Shown in pieces: positions 9,342 through 17,953 of a DNA stretch of 64,000 nt. The stretch is from Vibrio sp. 14G-20. GTDB taxonomy: Bacteria > Pseudomonadota > Gammaproteobacteria > Enterobacterales > Vibrionaceae. A program made the position numbers and the translations under genes. Position 1 is the stretch's first letter; every line of letters begins with the position of its first letter. The stretch covers positions 1 through 64,000 of the forward strand of contig NZ_JAPHPW010000018.1 in the NCBI RefSeq assembly GCF_026241515.1, in the 5' to 3' direction. The notes below the pieces were generated by a model, which saw only the letters and a list, made by a program, of their open reading frames with translations, had not been told where the DNA came from and did not search any database.

Positions 9342-10106
9342 TTAATGGTGTAAGATTTGACTTAAGAAGTTCTGCGTTCTGTCCGACTGTGGATTTTCAA
9401 AGAAGTCGACAGGGTTGTTTTCTTCGATGATTTCGCCAGCGTCCATGAAGATCACGCGATCCGCGACCTCTTTAGCAAAGCCCATTTCGTGCGTTACACA
9501 CAACATGGTCATGCCTTCTTCTGCAAGCTCTACCATTACGTCTAACACTTCGCGAACCATTTCTGGATCGAGTGCCGATGTTGGCTCATCAAATAGCATT
9601 ACTTGAGGATTCATACACAAAGAACGTGCGATAGCTACACGCTGTTGTTGACCACCTGAAAGCTGACCTGGAAACTTATCCGCTTGCTCCGGGATTTTTA
9701 CACGCTCTAGGTATTTCATCGCAATCGCTTCAGCTTCTTCCTTCGGCATCTTTTTGACCCAAATAGGGGCCAGAGTACAGTTTTCTAATACCGTAAGATG
9801 TGGGAACAGGTTGAAGTGCTGGAAACACATACCTACATCTCTGCGTACGGCTTCGATGTTCTTTAGGTCTTCTGTCAGTTCATTACCTGAAACGAAGATA
9901 TGACCTTTTTGATGCTCTTCCAATCGGTTGATACAACGGATCATCGTAGATTTTCCTGAGCCAGAAGGGCCACAGATAACGATTTTCTCGCCTTTTTTAA
10001 CTTCTAGGTTGATGTTCTTAAGCACGTGGAACTCACCGTACCATTTGTTCATGTCTTTCAACTCGATCATAAGACCTTGAGAGTTGTTTTCTGTCTGCTG
10101 CGTCAT
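9342..10106 (-). CDS. aapP: General L-amino acid ABC transporter ATPase AapP
   Basis: ATP-binding subunit of the polar amino-acid uptake family. Its 254 residues contain Walker A GPSGSGKST (about 46-54), the Q-loop CFQHFNLFPHLTVLENC, the signature LSGGQQQRVAIAR, Walker B VMLFDEPTSALD and the switch histidine in CVTHEMGFAKEVADR. It is the last gene of the operon, 22 bases after aapM, and would drive transport through the AapQ/AapM pore at the inner membrane. Confidence 0.93.
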   Translation of the reverse strand: MTQQTENNSQGLMIELKDMNKWYGEFHVLKNINLEVKKGEKIVICGPSGSGKSTMIRCINRLEEHQKGHIFVSGNELTEDLKNIEAVRRDVGMCFQHFNLFPHLTVLENCTLAPIWVKKMPKEEAEAIAMKYLERVKIPEQADKFPGQLSGGQQQRVAIARSLCMNPQVMLFDEPTSALDPEMVREVLDVMVELAEEGMTMLCVTHEMGFAKEVADRVIFMDAGEIIEENNPVDFFENPQSDRTQNFLSQILHH

Positions 10107-10128
10107 AATACGTCCTTGATCTTGTTAA

Positions 10129-11226
10129 TTATCGTTTGTGACCGGTGTGAAGTCTGTTTTCTAGCCATATCGAATATCTCGACATGCCAAAACAAAACAC
10201 CCAGAACACTAACGCGACAAATACATAACTTTCTGTTGAATACCCAAGCCATTCAGGGTCGGTATTCGCGGCTTGGCCAATCCCTAGTACATCAAACATA
10301 CCAATAATCAAAACAAGACTGGTATCTTTAAACAAACCAATGAAGGTGTTCACAATTGAAGGGATCGTGATTTTAAGAGCTTGAGGTAGAATGATAAGCC
10401 CAGTCTTTTTCCAGTAGCTTAGTCCCAGAGCATCAGCCGCTTCGTATTGGCCTTTTGGTATTGCTTGTAAACCACCACGAATTACTTCGGCCATGTAGGC
10501 TGCACTGAATAGTACTACCCCAACAAGTGCTCGAATCAGCTTATCGGTTTCTGTCCCTTCTGATAAAAAGAGTGGCAGCATTACTGAAGCCATGAATAGA
10601 ACTGTAATGAGCGGTACGCCACGCCAGATTTCGATGTATACCGTACACATACTGCGAATGATCGGCATCTCTGAGCGACGCCCAAGAGCTAGTGCAACAC
10701 CAATAGGGAGTGACACTACAATACCAACAAGTGCGATGACCAGTGTAACCAATAGGCCGCCCCATTTATGGGTATCAACAACTTCTAACCCAAAGACGCC
10801 ACCGTATAGCAAGCCGGCAATGATAAATGGGTAGATGTTGACGAAGAACAACCAAATCCACGTGCGTTTAGGTGTTTTTTCATAAGCCAGTAAGGCTACA
10901 AAAATGGCCAACGTTGCGTAGAAGAGGCGAGGTCGCCACAGTTCAGCTTCTGGGTAGAAGCCATACATGAATTGGTCCCAACGAACGCTGATAAAAACCC
11001 AACAAGCGCCTTCGCTAGTGCAGGCATCGCGAGTTGTTCCTATCCAATCAGCATTAATGAATGCCCAATCTGCTATTGCCCACAATAAAGTGAAAGCAAA
11101 ATAACCAAGGACCACAGTGACGACGCTGTTAACAGGTCCATTAAATAGATTTTTTCTTAACCAACCGACTGGCCCAACGGTATTCGCTGGAGGCGGAAGA
11201 TCAGGTTGAAATTGATGTGTACTCAT
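10129..11226 (-). CDS. aapM: General L-amino acid ABC transporter permease AapM
   Basis: Inner-membrane permease of the HisM/GlnP type, 365 residues, longer than the usual 220-residue amino-acid permeases, as is normal for AapM. After an N-terminal extension with extra membrane segments comes the binding-protein-dependent transport domain (about 150-355). The EAA loop that contacts AapP is in EAADALGLSYWKKTGLIILP. The start lies one base after the aapQ stop, so translation is probably coupled. Confidence 0.92.
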   Translation of the reverse strand: MSTHQFQPDLPPPANTVGPVGWLRKNLFNGPVNSVVTVVLGYFAFTLLWAIADWAFINADWIGTTRDACTSEGACWVFISVRWDQFMYGFYPEAELWRPRLFYATLAIFVALLAYEKTPKRTWIWLFFVNIYPFIIAGLLYGGVFGLEVVDTHKWGGLLVTLVIALVGIVVSLPIGVALALGRRSEMPIIRSMCTVYIEIWRGVPLITVLFMASVMLPLFLSEGTETDKLIRALVGVVLFSAAYMAEVIRGGLQAIPKGQYEAADALGLSYWKKTGLIILPQALKITIPSIVNTFIGLFKDTSLVLIIGMFDVLGIGQAANTDPEWLGYSTESYVFVALVFWVFCFGMSRYSIWLENRLHTGHKR

Positions 11227-11227
11227 C

Positions 11228-12433
11228 TTATCTCTCCACCAACGCTACTTTGCGGTTGTATATGTTCATTAGAGCGGACGTTAATAGGCTCAAGGTTAGG
11301 TATACGCCCATTGTCATCGCGATTACTTCGATAGCTTGTCCAGTTTGGTTAAGTGTTGTTCCTGCAAATACAGAGACAAGATCAGGATAACCAATGGCCA
11401 TCGCAAGTGATGAGTTTTTGGTCAGGTTTAGATACTGACTGGTTAGTGGTGGGATAATGATTCTTAATGCTTGTGGAATAATGACAAGCTTTAGAGTTCT
11501 AGATCGTGGGATGCCTAGAGACATCGCAGCCTCAGTTTGCCCATGGTTTACCGCGTTAATACCTGAACGAACAATCTCAGCAATGAACGCTGCTGTGTAG
11601 ATACTTAAAGCGAGCATCAATGCAGCAAGCTCAGGGATTATGGTAACACCACCCTTGAAGTTAAACCCTTTCAACACAGGATAATCTGCAGAGATAGGCA
11701 TGCCCATAACAAAGTAAGTTACCAACGGTAAGCCTAAAATCAACGCAGCGGCAATTCGCAACATCGGTGTTTGTTGGCCGGTCAGTTTCTGTCTGTTCTT
11801 AGCCCAGATGTTGATAATAAACGTCGCGATAATTCCGACAATCAATGATGCGATGACAATGCTACTGCCTTGCTCAAAGACTGGAGCAGGGAAGTACAAT
11901 CCACGTACGTTCAAGAAAATTGCTTCACCTAGACTCATACTTTGACGAGCAGAAGGCAAGGCTTGTAGAACGGCGAAGTACCAGAAAAAGATTTGTAAAA
12001 GAAGAGGGATATTTCGGAATATCTCAATGTAGACAGCTGCAAATCGGCTAACTAGCCAGTTTGAAGAGAGTCTAGCGATACCCATACTAAAGCCCAGTAC
12101 TGTAGCTAGCATGATGCCGAGTACTGAAACCAAAGCGGTATTGAGAAGACCGATAAAGAATGTACGACCGTATGAGAAGGTCTCGTCGTATTCAATCAGT
12201 GTTAAGCCGATACCAAAACCAGCTTCTTGGGAGAGAAAATCAAAACCAGTGGTGATACCACGGGAATCTAAGTTTGTGAGTGCATTATTTACAATCGTGT
12301 AAAAGAAAGCACAAAGCGCCCCGACGGCGATAATTTGGAAAATGATGGAGCGAAAAGTGGGGTTGTAAAATAAGTTGGCACTTTTGGGCTGTGGCTTTGC
12401 CTGAGCTGGAGAAATAGTTTCATTAGGTTTCAT
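11228..12433 (-). CDS. aapQ: General L-amino acid ABC transporter permease AapQ
   Basis: Second pore subunit, 401 residues, with an N-terminal membrane segment, a long hydrophilic loop and the permease domain split around an insert, as in AapQ proteins. The EAA motif reads TEAAMSLGIPRSRTLKLVIIP. It pairs with AapM to form the heterodimeric channel. A stable hairpin separates it from aapJ upstream, which would let the binding protein be made in excess. Confidence 0.92.
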   Translation of the reverse strand: MKPNETISPAQAKPQPKSANLFYNPTFRSIIFQIIAVGALCAFFYTIVNNALTNLDSRGITTGFDFLSQEAGFGIGLTLIEYDETFSYGRTFFIGLLNTALVSVLGIMLATVLGFSMGIARLSSNWLVSRFAAVYIEIFRNIPLLLQIFFWYFAVLQALPSARQSMSLGEAIFLNVRGLYFPAPVFEQGSSIVIASLIVGIIATFIINIWAKNRQKLTGQQTPMLRIAAALILGLPLVTYFVMGMPISADYPVLKGFNFKGGVTIIPELAALMLALSIYTAAFIAEIVRSGINAVNHGQTEAAMSLGIPRSRTLKLVIIPQALRIIIPPLTSQYLNLTKNSSLAMAIGYPDLVSVFAGTTLNQTGQAIEVIAMTMGVYLTLSLLTSALMNIYNRKVALVER

Positions 12434-12463
12434 ACTACTATAACCTCAAATCCATTTAATAAA

Positions 12464-12485
12464 TAGGGCGGAAAACTCCGCCCTA
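12464..12485 (-). other. Intercistronic stem-loop between aapJ and aapQ
   Basis: TAGGGCGGA pairs perfectly with TCCGCCCTA around an AAAC tetraloop and lacks a strong T tract. In binding-protein-first ABC operons such hairpins commonly act as partial terminators or as 3' protection of the binding-protein message. Here that role is inferred. Confidence 0.7.
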
Positions 12486-12504
12486 ATTGATGCTTGAAAA
12501 TTTA

Positions 12505-13533
12505 TTAACGGATTGGTGGAGCGTACATAAAGCCGCCCGCATTCCATAATGCATTTACACCACGAGAGATCTGAAGTGGAGAACCTGTACCAACAGTACG
12601 CTCAAAACTCTCGCCGTAGTTACCAACTTGCTTAATTACTTGGTAACCCCAGTCGTCACGAATGCCAAGGCCTTTACCTTTAGGACCGTCTACACCAAGA
12701 ATACGTTTGATGTTTGGATCTTTTGACTTAAGCATTTCGTCTGCATTTTTAGAAGAGATGCCGTATTCTTCCGCGTTAACCATTGCTGAAAGTGTCCACT
12801 TAGCAACGTTAAACCATTGATCATCATCTTGACGAACTACAGGGCCAAGAGGCTCTTTAGAGATAATTTCAGGAAGTACTTCTGCAGATTTAGGATCAGC
12901 TAGGTTTAGGCGAAGTGCATATAGACCAGATTGGTCAGTAGTTAGCACGTCACAACGACCCGCGTCGAAACCTTTAGATGTTTGTGCTGCCGTATCGAAT
13001 ACCACTGGCTTGTAAGACATGCCACTGTTACGGAAGTAATCGGCTAGGTTAAGCTCAGTTGTTGTACCTGATTGAACACATACAGAAGCGCCATCAAGTT
13101 CTTGAGCACTTGTCAGGCCAAGTTCTTTCTTAACCATGAAGCCTTGACCATCGTAGTAGTTAACGCCTACAAAGTTCAGACCTAGAGCACTGTCACGATG
13201 TAATGTCCATGTTGTGTTACGAGATAGTACGTCGATTTCGCCAGATTGAAGCGCAGTAAAACGCTCCTTCGCTGTTAGAGGTACATACTTAACTTTAGTC
13301 TTGTCACCGAGTACAGCCGCTGCAAGAGCTTGACAATACTCAACATCAATTCCTTCCCATTCACCTTTTGAGTTAGGGTTAGAGAACCCTGGAAGACCGG
13401 TACTTACACCACAAGTTAGAAAACCTTGAGATGTGACTTTGTCCAGAGTGCTTTCTGCCGCTGATGCTGATGTTGCCATCATCGAAGTTGATGCAGCTAC
13501 TACTGAAGCAAGAAGTGTTAGTTTATTTGTCAT
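12505..13533 (-). CDS. aapJ: General L-amino acid ABC transporter binding protein AapJ
   Basis: Periplasmic solute-binding protein that captures a broad range of L-amino acids and delivers them to AapQM. The 342 residues start with a signal peptide (about 1-26, cut after SASA) and continue as a type 2 periplasmic binding fold: FLTCGVSTGLPGFSNP at the first strand and DVLSRNTTWTLHRDS in the ligand cleft are typical of AapJ. It is the first gene of the operon, and its promoter should lie in the 480-base gap to its left-hand transcriptional side. Confidence 0.93.
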   Translation of the reverse strand: MTNKLTLLASVVAASTSMMATSASAAESTLDKVTSQGFLTCGVSTGLPGFSNPNSKGEWEGIDVEYCQALAAAVLGDKTKVKYVPLTAKERFTALQSGEIDVLSRNTTWTLHRDSALGLNFVGVNYYDGQGFMVKKELGLTSAQELDGASVCVQSGTTTELNLADYFRNSGMSYKPVVFDTAAQTSKGFDAGRCDVLTTDQSGLYALRLNLADPKSAEVLPEIISKEPLGPVVRQDDDQWFNVAKWTLSAMVNAEEYGISSKNADEMLKSKDPNIKRILGVDGPKGKGLGIRDDWGYQVIKQVGNYGESFERTVGTGSPLQISRGVNALWNAGGFMYAPPIR

Positions 13534-14014
13534 TTGTATCCTTCCTTGTTAACCAGGTGACACCTGATACTCGTGCTCGTTTGAGTTTTTCTATATGTGT
13601 TGCGTTTTCTATGACCTTGTTACTCAATTCACACTAGTTGCATTTTGCAAATGAAACTGTGTGCGATTTAAGCAACTGTTTATAAGGTTAGGAAAGGATC
13701 CGTACTTTCACAAATGTATAATTTAAAAAGAATTTTGAATGAAATCACAAATCCGAACACAATTAGAATGACCAAATGTTATGTGAATGTAAATAGTGCA
13801 ACGGCTCACACTGTTGGTGCAACAAGATTTAGATTTTTATATTGATAATCGACTAGATAAATATTCTGAATGAACATCACAATGATGAAACATTAAACTC
13901 AAGAAGTATTGAAATTTGGTGAATAAATATTTTTATTACACTTGGATAGTTATTAATGTGCTCCAAATTTGGTAGCATGGTTGAATAGTTATTGAAGTCG
14001 TCTCAAGGAAGAAC
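13534..14014. other. AT-rich divergent intergenic region (aapJ / siroheme synthase)
   Basis: This 481-base stretch has no convincing gene. It must carry promoters for aapJ (leftward) and the siroheme synthase gene (rightward). I see a small inverted repeat TTGCATTTTGCAA at 13638-13650 and a TGGTGCA half-site at 13815-13821 that resembles one arm of an NtrC box, but no complete operator or sigma-54 promoter. A GGAAG ribosome-binding site precedes the rightward gene. Confidence 0.5.
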
Positions 14015-14956
14015 ATGCGTTATTTCCCAATGTTTTTGGATGTAGAGAATAAGCCAATTCTGGTGGTTGGTGGGGGTGAGGTTGCTTGCCGTAAAGTCGA
14101 TAGCTTGCTACGAGCTGGAGCGGATGTGACTTTGGTGTCTCCCAAGGTAGCGCCTTACTTAAAACAGCTTGTCGACGAGAACAAACTTCACTGGGTTCAA
14201 AACTTTTATTCGTCACAGATCATATCGAAAAATTACTTGCAGGTTTGGGCCACAACAGACAACCCAAGCCTGAATCATCAAGTGTATAATGATGCGAAAA
14301 AACTGGGTATTTTAGTCAATGTGGTTGATGATTTACCTTACTGCGATTTCATCACGCCTTCGATGATAAATCGCGGAAGAATTCAAATTGCAATCTCTAG
14401 CGGCGGTGCTTCACCTGTTTTAGTGAGAAATATTAGAGAAAAACTCGAAACAGTACTGCCACAAAATATAGGCTTGATCGCAGACTTCGGTGCATCAAAA
14501 CGCAATTCAATCAAAGAGTCATTCCCAACCGTCGATGAGCGTCGTAAATTTTGGGAGCATTTCTTGTCATCCAGCTTTATCGAGCAGGTGAATGACAGAG
14601 AGCAGTTAGAGTCTTACTATCAGCAAGCACTAAGCGAAGGCATTGATAGCGAAGGGCAGGTCACTTGGATTGAATTCGAGCAAGATGTCGAGCTGCTGTC
14701 TATGAAAGCTTTACGTTTGATGCAGGAGGCAGAGCTCGTACTTTCACCGAGCGATTGTCCATTTGAATTTATCGACCTGTGCCGCCGAGATGCAGAAAGA
14801 GAGAGCTACGCCAACAGCGGAGAGCTATCAACAAAGCTTGAGCAAGCAAGAGCAGAGAAATTACGAGTGTGTGTGTTTATTCCACCAGCAAGTGTAGAGT
14901 TTAATCTGTTGGTCGGCAAAGATCTAAAATTGTCAGCAGCCCAAGTACTCAGTTGA
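14015..14956 (+). CDS. Siroheme synthase (precorrin-2 dehydrogenase / ferrochelatase) with degenerate SUMT tail
   Basis: Carries the CysG-B/Met8p-type domain that oxidises precorrin-2 and inserts iron to give siroheme for sulfite or nitrite reductase. Residues 1-113 form the NAD-binding part (ILVVGGGEVACRKVDSLL), and TPSMINRGRIQIAISSGGASPVL is the conserved core around the CysG-B active site. Residues to about 215 complete this half. The remaining 100 residues align with the start of the CysG-A methyltransferase half (VELLSMKALRLMQEAELVL, then CRRDAER) but lack the GGDPF-type SAM-binding motif and stop at residue 313, where E. coli CysG has 457. A separate uroporphyrinogen methyltransferase must therefore exist elsewhere if siroheme is made. 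Confidence 0.85.
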   Translation: MRYFPMFLDVENKPILVVGGGEVACRKVDSLLRAGADVTLVSPKVAPYLKQLVDENKLHWVQNFYSSQIISKNYLQVWATTDNPSLNHQVYNDAKKLGILVNVVDDLPYCDFITPSMINRGRIQIAISSGGASPVLVRNIREKLETVLPQNIGLIADFGASKRNSIKESFPTVDERRKFWEHFLSSSFIEQVNDREQLESYYQQALSEGIDSEGQVTWIEFEQDVELLSMKALRLMQEAELVLSPSDCPFEFIDLCRRDAERESYANSGELSTKLEQARAEKLRVCVFIPPASVEFNLLVGKDLKLSAAQVLS

Positions 14957-15045
14957 GGTAGTTGCTTCTAGTTGAAATGAGAGCTTTCTGGTTGTTTGAA
15001 ATCGGCTAGAGGCTCGGAATAAAACTAAAGCTGGACCAGATAAAT

Positions 15046-15075
15046 AAAAAGCCACTTCAAAAGAAGTGGCTTTTT
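15046..15075. terminator. Bidirectional terminator between siroheme synthase and yajQ
   Basis: A 13-bp stem (AAAAAGCCACTTC with GAAGTGGCTTTTT, loop AAAA) has A and T tracts on both sides and lies between convergent genes. Confidence 0.9.
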
Positions 15076-15140
15076 GCTATTTCAAACACGACATTGTGAT
15101 GAATGAGCAACCCAAATAGGCGGTCGCTCAAAATCAATAA

Positions 15141-15623
15141 TTAGTCGCGGAAGTTGTCAAACTGGAAAGGTTGACCAAGTTCACCGCTGCGAACTAGAGC
15201 CATAACAGCTTGTAGGTCATCACGCTTCTTACCTGTTACACGAACTTTGTCGCCTTGGATAGAAGCTTGAACTTTAACTTTGTTGTCTTTGATTAGCTTA
15301 ACGATCTTCTTAGCGACATCAGTTTCAATGCCTTGCTTAAAGATAACCGTTTGGTGCCAAGTGCGACCTGTTTGGTCTGCCGCTTTCGCTTCCATCGCGT
15401 TAGGATCAACATTACGCTTCGTTAGGTTGCTGCGAAGGATATCGCGCATTTGCTTCAGTTGAAAATCGTCTTGAGCAGTCAATTTTACTGATTCATCTTT
15501 GTAATCAAAGCTTGCTTCAACGCCGCGGAAATCGAAACGAGTCGATAGTTCACGGTTTGCGTTGTCTACTGCGTTACGCAGTTCTACTGCTTCTACTTCA
15601 GAGATAATGTCAAATGATGGCAT
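15141..15623 (-). CDS. yajQ: YajQ family nucleotide-binding protein
   Basis: A 160-residue protein of the YajQ/DUF520 family with two ferredoxin-like repeats. Members bind nucleotides or RNA, and the Xanthomonas and Pseudomonas homologues bind cyclic di-GMP and alter transcription. MPSFDIISEVEAVELRNAVDNA at the N-terminus (given here as the family's opening segment) and FRGVEASFDYKD are diagnostic. It starts 12 bases after aroH on the same strand, so the two are very probably co-transcribed. A functional link between them is not established. Confidence 0.92.
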   Translation of the reverse strand: MPSFDIISEVEAVELRNAVDNANRELSTRFDFRGVEASFDYKDESVKLTAQDDFQLKQMRDILRSNLTKRNVDPNAMEAKAADQTGRTWHQTVIFKQGIETDVAKKIVKLIKDNKVKVQASIQGDKVRVTGKKRDDLQAVMALVRSGELGQPFQFDNFRD

Positions 15624-15635
15624 TGTGTTGTTTCC

Positions 15636-16694
15636 TTAAGCTAAGTTTCTATCTTTAATTGCTGTTGCAAGCATGTCTAGCATTGTTGCTGTATCTTCCC
15701 AGCTTAGGCATGGGTCAGTAATCGACTTACCATATTCTAGGTTGTTGATGTCTGTCATTGGCTGGTTGCCTTCAATAATGAAGCTCTCTGCCATAATGCC
15801 TGCAATTTGGTTCTTGTTAGATTTAATTTGCTCACAAATGTCTTGCGCAACTTCTAACTGCTTACGGTGCTGTTTCTGACAGTTAGCATGGCTAAAGTCT
15901 ACAACCAAACGTTGAGGTAGGTCGAATTCAGCCAGTTGCTTACACGCAGCATCTACAGATTCAGCGTCGAAGTTAGGGCCTTTATCACCACCACGTAGAA
16001 TAACGTGACCGTATGGGTTGCCAGAAGTACGGTAAACCGTCATGCGGCCGTTCTTATCTGGAGAGTAGAAGTAGTGTGAAGCATGTGCTGCACGAATTGC
16101 ATCGATAGCAATCTTGATGTTGCCGTTGGTCGCGTTTTTGAAGCCAACTGGGCAAGACAGTGCAGAGGCCATTTCACGGTGAATCTGAGATTCTGTCGTA
16201 CGAGCGCCAATCGCACCCCAAGTGATAAGGTCCGCAATGTACTGACCTGTGATCATATCAAGGAATTCAGTCGCGGTAGCTAGGCCAAGCTTGTTGATAT
16301 CTAGCAGAAGCTTACGAGCTTTGTTCAAGCCTGTTTCAAGTGCGTATGAACCATCAAGGTTAGGATCGGTAATCAAACCCTTCCAACCTACAACAGTACG
16401 AGGCTTCTCGAAGTAGGTTCTCATTACAACGAACAGCTCATCTTTGTACTGGTCTTGAATTTTGCTTAGGCGCTCAGCGTAATCAAGTGCCGCGTCTGTA
16501 TCGTGAACAGAGCAAGGGCCTACGATAACTAATAGGCGGTTATCACGACCCGTTAGGATATCTTCGATTTGGCGGCGAGAATTTTTAATGCGCTCAGCAA
16601 CGTCGTCAGTAATAGGGTGTGCATTGCCTAGTTCGGCAGGAGTTGGCATAGGACCCAGAGCTTGGGTTCTCAACTCATCAGTTTTTAATGGCAT
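15636..16694 (-). CDS. aroH: 3-deoxy-7-phosphoheptulonate synthase, AroH-like
   Basis: Condenses phosphoenolpyruvate with erythrose 4-phosphate in the first step of aromatic amino-acid synthesis. The 352 residues are a class I alpha TIM barrel with VGPCSVHD, KPRTVVGWKG, GARTTESQ and VVDFSHANCQKQH, the active-site and metal-binding segments. Recalled family sequences match E. coli AroH (Trp-sensitive) best, for example TPAEL near the start, TGQYIADLITWGAIG and SPDKNGRMTVY. The isozyme assignment and feedback specificity are inferences. Upstream it faces the PEP-synthase-like gene. No TrpR or TyrR box was recognised. Confidence 0.9.
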   Translation of the reverse strand: MPLKTDELRTQALGPMPTPAELGNAHPITDDVAERIKNSRRQIEDILTGRDNRLLVIVGPCSVHDTDAALDYAERLSKIQDQYKDELFVVMRTYFEKPRTVVGWKGLITDPNLDGSYALETGLNKARKLLLDINKLGLATATEFLDMITGQYIADLITWGAIGARTTESQIHREMASALSCPVGFKNATNGNIKIAIDAIRAAHASHYFYSPDKNGRMTVYRTSGNPYGHVILRGGDKGPNFDAESVDAACKQLAEFDLPQRLVVDFSHANCQKQHRKQLEVAQDICEQIKSNKNQIAGIMAESFIIEGNQPMTDINNLEYGKSITDPCLSWEDTATMLDMLATAIKDRNLA

Positions 16695-16901
16695 GTGATA
16701 GCTTTTTTATTCTATTGCGAAGTGGTTAAGATAACGGAATTGAACAGAGGAATAAACTCTATTGAGTCAAAGTTATCTCAGTTATTACTAATATTCTTAT
16801 TTTTATCAGCAGGCCAGCGTCAAATAAGGGATTTTCACTTGTATTAACAGGCAGCTATCGGTATTTTCGTTTGAACACAACATAAAAATGCTGGAGCAGC
16901 A

Positions 16902-17789
16902 ATGACTCAAGAAAATCAAAGCACTTTGCACCCAGAACTTGTCTTAGGTGATGTGCTGCCTTCTTACAACGATAATAATAATTCCAACCACTTATACGTT
17001 TCGTTATCAGAATTAGTGATGGATCGTGTCTTCTACCACCCAAGTATCGAAAGTCACTTAGATACACTGACTGATATTGAAAAAACGTCTTTAGATGCGA
17101 TCCTTGGCGATAAAACCGTCGATGAGCATTTTGTTTCGACGTTAGTGATTGCCATTCAAGCTGCCGTTCAGCCAAATCACACTTCTGTTCGTATCGCATT
17201 AAGTAGTGCAGACAGCTATGGCTTCCGTTCGCTGCTTGGCGGGAACTGTGAAGCTGAAGAGATTAACCCAGCACTAGGCGTTCGTGGCGTTGCTCGTTAC
17301 GCGACACCAGAATACAGCAAGGCTTTCGCTTTAGAGTGTCAGGTTATTAAAACGTTGCGAGAGCAGGGTATTAACGTCGAAGTGGTTGTGCCGTATGTAC
17401 GAGCATTAAGCGATGCCGCTAAGATTATTGACCTGCTTGCCGAGCAAGGGTTACCACGTGGCCTTAACGGTTTGAAAGTACTGTTCTCATGCGATGTGCC
17501 GTCTGCAGTGCTACTGAGCGAAAGATTGCTTCATTACTTCGATGGTGTAGTGGTAAACGTTGATAGCTTAGCGTCTTTCACTTTAGGCGTAGACAAACAC
17601 AATGAAGCTCAGCAACACGCTTTTGATCCACAAAATGAGGCGGTTATTACCTTGTTGGATATGATTGTTAAAGCGACGCTGCATGCGAAGAAGCCTGTAC
17701 TGCTGGTGACTCAAGGCTTGGTGGATTACCCGCGTCTACAAGGTTACATTGCCGATCTTGAAGGCGTAGAAACGGTCGTGACTGCATAA
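16902..17789 (+). CDS. Free-standing PEP synthase C-terminal-like protein
   Basis: The 295 residues align with the PEP-binding TIM-barrel end of PEP synthase (PpsA): SVRIALSSADSYGFRSLLGG, NPALGVRGVARY, FALECQVIKTLRE, VPYVRALSDAAKII, GLPRGLNGLKVLF and HYFDG all have PpsA counterparts. The N-terminal ATP-binding and phosphohistidine domains are absent. The PpsA segment with the metal-binding glutamate (MCEIPS) reads SCDVPS here, and the catalytic cysteine of ICGQGPSDH is lost (LLVTQGLVDY). It is therefore unlikely to synthesise PEP. It may bind PEP or pyruvate as a sensor, but that is inference. It is divergent from aroH, whose enzyme consumes PEP. Confidence 0.75.
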   Translation: MTQENQSTLHPELVLGDVLPSYNDNNNSNHLYVSLSELVMDRVFYHPSIESHLDTLTDIEKTSLDAILGDKTVDEHFVSTLVIAIQAAVQPNHTSVRIALSSADSYGFRSLLGGNCEAEEINPALGVRGVARYATPEYSKAFALECQVIKTLREQGINVEVVVPYVRALSDAAKIIDLLAEQGLPRGLNGLKVLFSCDVPSAVLLSERLLHYFDGVVVNVDSLASFTLGVDKHNEAQQHAFDPQNEAVITLLDMIVKATLHAKKPVLLVTQGLVDYPRLQGYIADLEGVETVVTA

Positions 17790-17846
17790 ATCGGCTTGCT
17801 GTTTAAGTTAAATCAACTTGTTTGAAGCGCTAAAGCTTTGAGAATG

Positions 17847-17883
17847 AAAGAGATATCATTATGCGATGATATCTCTTTTTTGT
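17847..17883 (+). terminator. Terminator after the PEP-synthase-like gene
   Basis: A 13-bp stem (AAAGAGATATCAT with ATGATATCTCTTT, loop TATGCG) is followed by a T tract. Confidence 0.88.
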
Positions 17884-17953
17884 AACATTTTTTTGACATC
17901 CCCATCACTAATCGATTAACTGGTCTGATGACTGATTTGACTAGGTAATCCGA

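Noticed and set aside
13815..13821. NtrC site for the aap operon
   Set aside because: Only one half-site (TGGTGCA) is good, the other arm matches poorly and no sigma-54 promoter with correct GG/GC spacing was found in the gap.
16695..16901. TrpR or TyrR operator between aroH and the PEP-synthase-like gene
   Set aside because: The region was read for ACTAGT-type and TGTAAA-N6-TTTACA-type palindromes and none was found.
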